Below, piece by piece: positions 6,834-8,779 of a stretch of DNA of 8,779 nucleotides. The notes under the pieces were generated by a model, which was given only the letters and a program-made list of their open reading frames with translations, was not told the origin of the DNA and searched no databases. The position numbers and the translations under genes are program-made. Numbering within the stretch: position 1 is the stretch's first letter; each line of letters begins with the position of its first letter. The stretch comes from Candidatus Rokuibacteriota bacterium. Lineage in GTDB: Bacteria > Methylomirabilota > Methylomirabilia > Rokubacteriales > CSP1-6. The DNA lies in contig JACQCN010000405.1 of assembly GCA_016201575.1 (NCBI GenBank), positions 1 to 8,779 of the forward strand, read 5' to 3'.

Positions 6834-6848
6834 GCCGGAGCGCCCGGC
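6834..6848 (-). repeat. Short hairpin in the binding-protein/livH gap
   Basis: A perfect 5-bp GC-only stem, gccgg at 6834-6838 and ccggc at 6844-6848 with a 5-nt loop, lies 39 bp upstream of the livH start. It is short enough to be chance in GC-rich DNA, but with the neighbouring hairpin it could structure the leader before livH. Confidence 0.35.
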
Positions 6849-6873
6849 GTCAGCGGCCGAGCGCTCAGGCAAT

Positions 6874-6894
6874 GTCACCCGAGAAGGCGGTGAC
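6874..6894 (-). repeat. Intercistronic hairpin after the binding-protein gene
   Basis: A perfect 6-bp inverted repeat, GTCACC and GGTGAC around a 9-nt loop, begins 9 nt after the stop of the binding-protein gene when read on the minus strand. No T-run follows, so it is not a standard terminator. In many binding-protein-dependent transporter operons a stem-loop here protects the upstream message or dampens downstream expression, which would allow excess binding protein over permease. That role is inferred from position only. Confidence 0.45.
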
Positions 6895-6903
6895 GGCCGC
6901 GCC

Positions 6904-8148
6904 TCAGGCGCCCGGGCGTTCCATCTTGCAGGCGGGCTGCACCGGGCTCGCGGCGTCCTTGCCCGACACGAGGCGGATAGTCTTGAAGCCCATGTCGGTG
7001 CCATCCACCTTGTACTTGGCGTCTTTCGAGACGGTGGCGACCGCCAGCGGCAGCAGCACCTGATGGTCCTCCTTGCGCATGGCGACCTCGCCCATGCTGG
7101 TGTTGAAGCTGACGGTCTCCATAGCGAAGGCGAGCTCCTTGACGTTGACCTTGCCGTCGGCGCCCGGCTTGATCTTCTTCAGCGCCTCGCCGAGCCCCCA
7201 GATGCCGTGCACGGTGTGGCCCTGGATGAAGATCGGATACTGCCCCATCTTGGCCTTGAAGTCGTCGGCGAACTTCGCCGTCGCATCCCCGTTGGCGTCG
7301 GGGTAGAAGCTCGAGACGTTGTAATGACCGATCGCGGTCGCGCCGGCGTTCGCCACGTTGCCGGGCTGGTCCATCCAGTACGTGGCGAAGCGCACCTTGA
7401 GCCCGGAGTCGCCGGCCGCCTTCATCAGCAGCAGGAGATCGCTGCTCCAGTTGCCGGTGACCACCGTGTCCGGCGCAGTCTCCTTGATCCTCGCCACGTA
7501 GGGGGCGAAGTCCTGGATCTTGTTCACGTCGTGAATCACGTCGCCCACGACGGTGTAGCCGCCGAACTTGGAATACTCCCGGACCAGGCGCTGCACGTCG
7601 TGCCCCCAGCTGTAGTTCTGGCCAATCACGTAGACCCTGCTGCCGAGGACTCTGGCGTCCTTCATCGAGGTCAGCAGCGCGCGCAGCCGGATCTCGGCGT
7701 TGCCGTTCCAGCGGAAGTGATAGAAGTGGCACTTCGACCCGGTGAACTCCATGGCCTCGGCGCCGACGTTCAGGTACATGATCTCCTTGCCGGGATTGCG
7801 CAGGTTGTGCTTGCGCACGTCGTCGGTGATCTGGCCGCCGATGGCCGACGAGGCGCCCTGGATGATGATGTGGGCGCCGTCGTTAATGGCGGCCTTCAGC
7901 TTGTCGGCGGCTTCCGAGGGCCCGCCCTGGTTGTCGTACTCCAGGAGCTTGATGCCGTCGGGCCAGACCTTGTCGTTGTTCAGCCTGATGAGGCCGTAGT
8001 TGATCGCGGTCAGGAACATCTTGCCGACGGCGGCCTGCCCGCCGGACAGCGTCTCGATGACGGCGATCTTGACCGGCTCCGCCGACGCCGTGCCGAATGC
8101 GAAACAGCTCGTAGCGGCGAGCACCAGTGCCCCGAAGAATCGCTTCAT
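6904..8148 (-). CDS. Periplasmic branched-chain amino acid type (HAAT) substrate-binding protein
   Basis: A 414-residue periplasmic binding protein (Peripla_BP_6/LivK-like) that delivers substrate to LivHM. A Sec signal peptide is clear: MKRFFGALVLAATSCFAFG, then TASA with predicted cleavage after A23. The mature protein starts EPVKIAVIETLSGGQAAVGK, the family's first strand and ligand loop. Later landmarks are AHIIIQGASSAIGG, RVYVIGQNYSWGHDV, TVVTGNWSSDLLLLMKAA, FATYWMDQPGN and IQGHTVHGIWGLGEAL. Two mature cysteines, C140 (SKCHF) and C407 (PACKMERP, near the C-terminus), could form a disulfide. The ATG at 8148 is chosen over an upstream in-frame start at 8172 because GGAGGGA lies about 5 nt before it and the signal peptide then begins properly. 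It is the first and probably most expressed gene of the operon. The exact substrate cannot be read from sequence; amino acids, amides or carboxylic acids are all transported by this family. Confidence 0.93.
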   Translation of the reverse strand: MKRFFGALVLAATSCFAFGTASAEPVKIAVIETLSGGQAAVGKMFLTAINYGLIRLNNDKVWPDGIKLLEYDNQGGPSEAADKLKAAINDGAHIIIQGASSAIGGQITDDVRKHNLRNPGKEIMYLNVGAEAMEFTGSKCHFYHFRWNGNAEIRLRALLTSMKDARVLGSRVYVIGQNYSWGHDVQRLVREYSKFGGYTVVGDVIHDVNKIQDFAPYVARIKETAPDTVVTGNWSSDLLLLMKAAGDSGLKVRFATYWMDQPGNVANAGATAIGHYNVSSFYPDANGDATAKFADDFKAKMGQYPIFIQGHTVHGIWGLGEALKKIKPGADGKVNVKELAFAMETVSFNTSMGEVAMRKEDHQVLLPLAVATVSKDAKYKVDGTDMGFKTIRLVSGKDAASPVQPACKMERPGA

Positions 8149-8166
8149 TGGATTCCCTCCGTTTGT

Positions 8167-8186
8167 GCGCACGACGTTGTGTGCGT
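8167..8186 (-). repeat. Inverted repeat in the leader of the transporter operon
   Basis: CGCAC at 8168-8172 and GTGCG at 8181-8185 form a 5-bp stem with an 8-nt loop, extended by one G-U pair. It sits between the predicted transcription start and the Shine-Dalgarno site of the binding-protein gene, so it could be an operator half-site pair or a leader hairpin. The two arms also resemble a direct repeat (ttgtgcg and ttgtgtgcg on the plus strand). Confidence 0.3.
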
Positions 8187-8195
8187 GGCCGCAGT

Positions 8196-8224
8196 ATCAT
8201 GCCTGCCAGTTGCCGGAGCGTCAA
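8196..8224 (-). promoter_or_regulatory. Candidate sigma-70 promoter of the liv operon
   Basis: On the minus strand, TTGACG (8224-8219) matches the -35 consensus at five of six positions. It is separated by exactly 17 bp from CATGAT (8201-8196), which matches the -10 consensus at four of six. The start would fall near 8189, giving a leader of about 40 nt before the ATG at 8148. It is the best promoter-like pair I see in the gap and lies about 30 bp from the left edge of the IS remnant. Confidence 0.55.
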
Positions 8225-8253
8225 GTCGCTGAGCCGGGGCTGATGTTGGTCTA

Positions 8254-8295
8254 TGAAAGTGTCCGCCCGTAACTGTTCAGTGAGAGTGTCACCCC
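8254..8295 (+). repeat. Imperfect 15-bp direct repeat at the IS remnant's left side
   Basis: TGAAAGTGTCCGCCC (8254-8268) and TGAGAGTGTCACCCC (8281-8295) match at 12 of 15 positions with a 27-bp period, directly before the transposase start. Such repeats can be transposase-binding sites at an IS end; here that is inferred from position. Confidence 0.45.
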
Positions 8296-8496
8296 ATGGA
8301 GACATGGGAGACGCTCACGATGAGCCGAAAGGAAGTGCCGCGCGCCGGCCTGCTCAAGGCGGCCTGGCCCTGCACCTGAGCGTGCGTCAGTTCCAACGCT
8401 TGAAGCGTCGCTACGCGGCCGACGGGGCCCCGGGGCTGCTGCACCGCCTGCGCGGCCGGCCGTCGCCCCGGCGGCTGGCTCCCGAGCTGCGGCGCA
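8296..8496 (+). pseudogene. ISNCY-family transposase N-terminal fragment, frame-disrupted
   Basis: From the ATG at 8296 the frame reads METWETLTMSRKEVPRAGLLKAA and hits a stop at 8377-8379. A second frame overlapping from 8364 reads LALHLSVRQFQRLKRRYAADG, then LLHRLRGRPSPRRLAPELRR. Joined, they give the usual start of DNA-binding helix-turn-helix transposases of the ISNCY group. About 10 residues that normally lie between the two pieces (the helix after LLKAAL) are missing at the junction near 8362-8366, so a small deletion with frameshift explains the break. After APELRR similarity ends and the frame continues into unrelated sequence to a stop at 8634-8636. The DDE catalytic domain, about 300 residues, is absent, so it cannot encode an active enzyme. 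The family call rests on recalled motif pattern. Confidence 0.62.
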
Positions 8497-8748
8497 TAGG
8501 AACGATTAACGCGACCTCCGCTGGGGCGGCGGGCGTCCGGCCAAGTCCGGTCTCCCTCGCGAACCCCGGCGCCGGACCCGGGAGGGCCGGCTCGAGGGGG
8601 GCGAAGGCGAGCGTCGGCAGCGTGATCGCCCGCTAACCGCGAGCCATCCTGCGCCGGCGCGGGCTCGCGGTCAAGGAGCGCGCAGAGGGGTGCGGCCTCT
8701 CGCGGCGTTGCGCTCAAATCGAGGTTCCGGGGTGCTCATCCGGGGTGC
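8497..8748. other. Gene-free GC-rich stretch
   Basis: No convincing coding region is seen on either strand. Open frames here are low-complexity Arg/Pro/Gly/Ala strings typical of antisense GC-rich DNA. It contains the palindrome CCGGCGCCGG at 8566-8575, a strong hairpin at 8637-8670 and a 13-bp tandem repeat at 8726-8751. It may include degraded IS sequence, but I cannot identify the missing IS end. Confidence 0.5.
8637..8670 (-). terminator. Strong hairpin, possible terminator of the right-edge gene
   Basis: CCGCGAGCC (8637-8645) and GGCTCGCGG (8662-8670) are a perfect 9-bp inverted repeat. The 16-nt loop contains its own palindrome, GCGCCGGCGC. It lies 79 bp past the stop of the minus-strand gene at the window edge. 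No T-run follows on either strand (the minus strand continues TTAGCGGG), so any termination would be non-canonical; it could instead be an IS-related or protein-binding palindrome. Confidence 0.35.
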
Positions 8749-8751
8749 TCA
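8726..8751 (-). repeat. Exact 13-bp tandem duplication at a gene end
   Basis: TCCGGGGTGCTCA occurs twice back to back, at 8726-8738 and 8739-8751. The right-hand copy ends in the stop codon of the minus-strand edge gene, so the duplication lies across the stop and just downstream of it. Each copy supplies a TGA when read on the minus strand. Confidence 0.85.
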
Positions 8752-8779
8752 GTCATAGCGCGGCTGGCGCTTCTCGCGG
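8749..8779 (-). CDS. 3' end of a minus-strand gene, possibly enoyl-CoA hydratase/isomerase family
   Basis: Only nine codons and a stop are visible: REKRQPRYD, then TGA at 8751-8749. The tail REKR-x-P-x-(Y/F/W) is a common C-terminus of crotonase-fold enoyl-CoA hydratase/isomerase proteins (compare endings such as FLEKRPP or REKRKP). If right, the neighbour of the transporter operon would be an acyl-CoA catabolic gene, which would fit uptake and breakdown of branched or aromatic acids. With so few residues the call is a guess, and even the reading frame is supported only by this tail. Confidence 0.3.
   Translation of the reverse strand, partial: REKRQPRYD

Larger units (their letters stand above)
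8254..8496 (+). mobile_element. Truncated ISNCY-like insertion sequence remnant
   Basis: The segment holds a terminal-like repeat region followed by the first part of a broken transposase gene. Recognisable transposase sequence stops near 8496, so the catalytic region and the other IS end are missing. No matching inverted copy of the left end is visible in the remaining 283 bp. The left boundary is set at the first direct repeat and is approximate; no target-site duplication can be shown because the right end is lost. Confidence 0.55.

Noticed and set aside
3121..6916. The 12-base string TGAGGCGCGGCC after both the livF and binding-protein stops
   Set aside because: The match is limited to the stop codon plus nine GC-rich bases and does not continue, so it is probably chance rather than a repeat element.
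8200..8217. A possible sigma-54 promoter (TGGCAGG near GC) upstream of the binding-protein gene
   Set aside because: The GG and GC elements are 13 nt apart rather than the required 10, while a well-spaced sigma-70 pair covers the same bases.
6247..8232. A 661-codon plus-strand open frame antisense to livH and the binding-protein gene
   Set aside because: Its product is a His/Asp/Glu/Gly/Val-rich string with no domain pattern, as expected opposite high-GC genes. The minus-strand genes in the same place have clear family signatures, a signal peptide and ribosome binding sites.
1..8779. CRISPR arrays, tRNA or rRNA genes and riboswitches
   Set aside because: No regularly spaced repeats, cloverleaf-like sequence, conserved rRNA blocks or recognisable riboswitch cores were found on either strand.

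Overview
The window is uniformly GC-rich and has the codon use of a high-GC Gram-negative bacterium: strong G/C third positions, GTG starts and 4-nt stop/start overlaps. A large branched-chain (HAAT) ABC transporter operon, a NifS/IscU/CysE cluster and an ISNCY-type transposase remnant together recall soil and subsurface lineages such as Candidatus Rokubacteria/Methylomirabilota or some Proteobacteria. That placement is an impression from gene content, not a measurement.

Left part (1-2647): sulfur and Fe-S metabolism. A DsrE-family sulfur-relay-like gene runs off the left edge on the minus strand. Only 43 bp separate it from a divergent plus-strand operon: cysteine desulfurase (NifS/IscS type), IscU/NifU-like scaffold, serine O-acetyltransferase (CysE) and a 60-residue excisionase-type HTH protein. 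The first three genes are spaced by 2 nt or overlap by 8 nt. The logic resembles nif/isc clusters with a resident cysE: CysE makes O-acetylserine for cysteine synthesis, the desulfurase takes sulfur from cysteine, and the scaffold receives it. The scaffold lacks the third canonical cysteine ligand.

Middle (2648-3120): a decayed HepT-type (RX4HXY) toxin gene on the minus strand, with a probable frameshift and an internal deletion, and no nucleotidyltransferase antitoxin beside it.

Right-centre (3121-8224): a complete minus-strand HAAT/Liv transporter operon read right to left: promoter, periplasmic binding protein, short hairpin-containing gap, LivH, LivM, LivG, LivF. The four membrane and ATPase genes are joined by GTGA/ATGA overlaps. 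LivM carries a roughly 110-residue C-terminal extension with two extra membrane segments. LivF has Arg in place of the Walker A Lys. LivG has a divergent ABC signature.

Right end (8225-8779): a truncated, frame-disrupted ISNCY-like insertion sequence remnant lies just upstream of the liv promoter. It is followed by about 250 bp of gene-free DNA with a strong hairpin and a 13-bp tandem duplication. The last 31 bases are the 3' end of a minus-strand gene, possibly of the enoyl-CoA hydratase family.

I see no clearly new multi-gene system. The most unusual points are residue-level departures in otherwise recognisable proteins (IscU-like Cys to Ala, LivF Walker A Lys to Arg), the LivM extension, and the two decayed mobile or toxin genes flanking the transporter operon.
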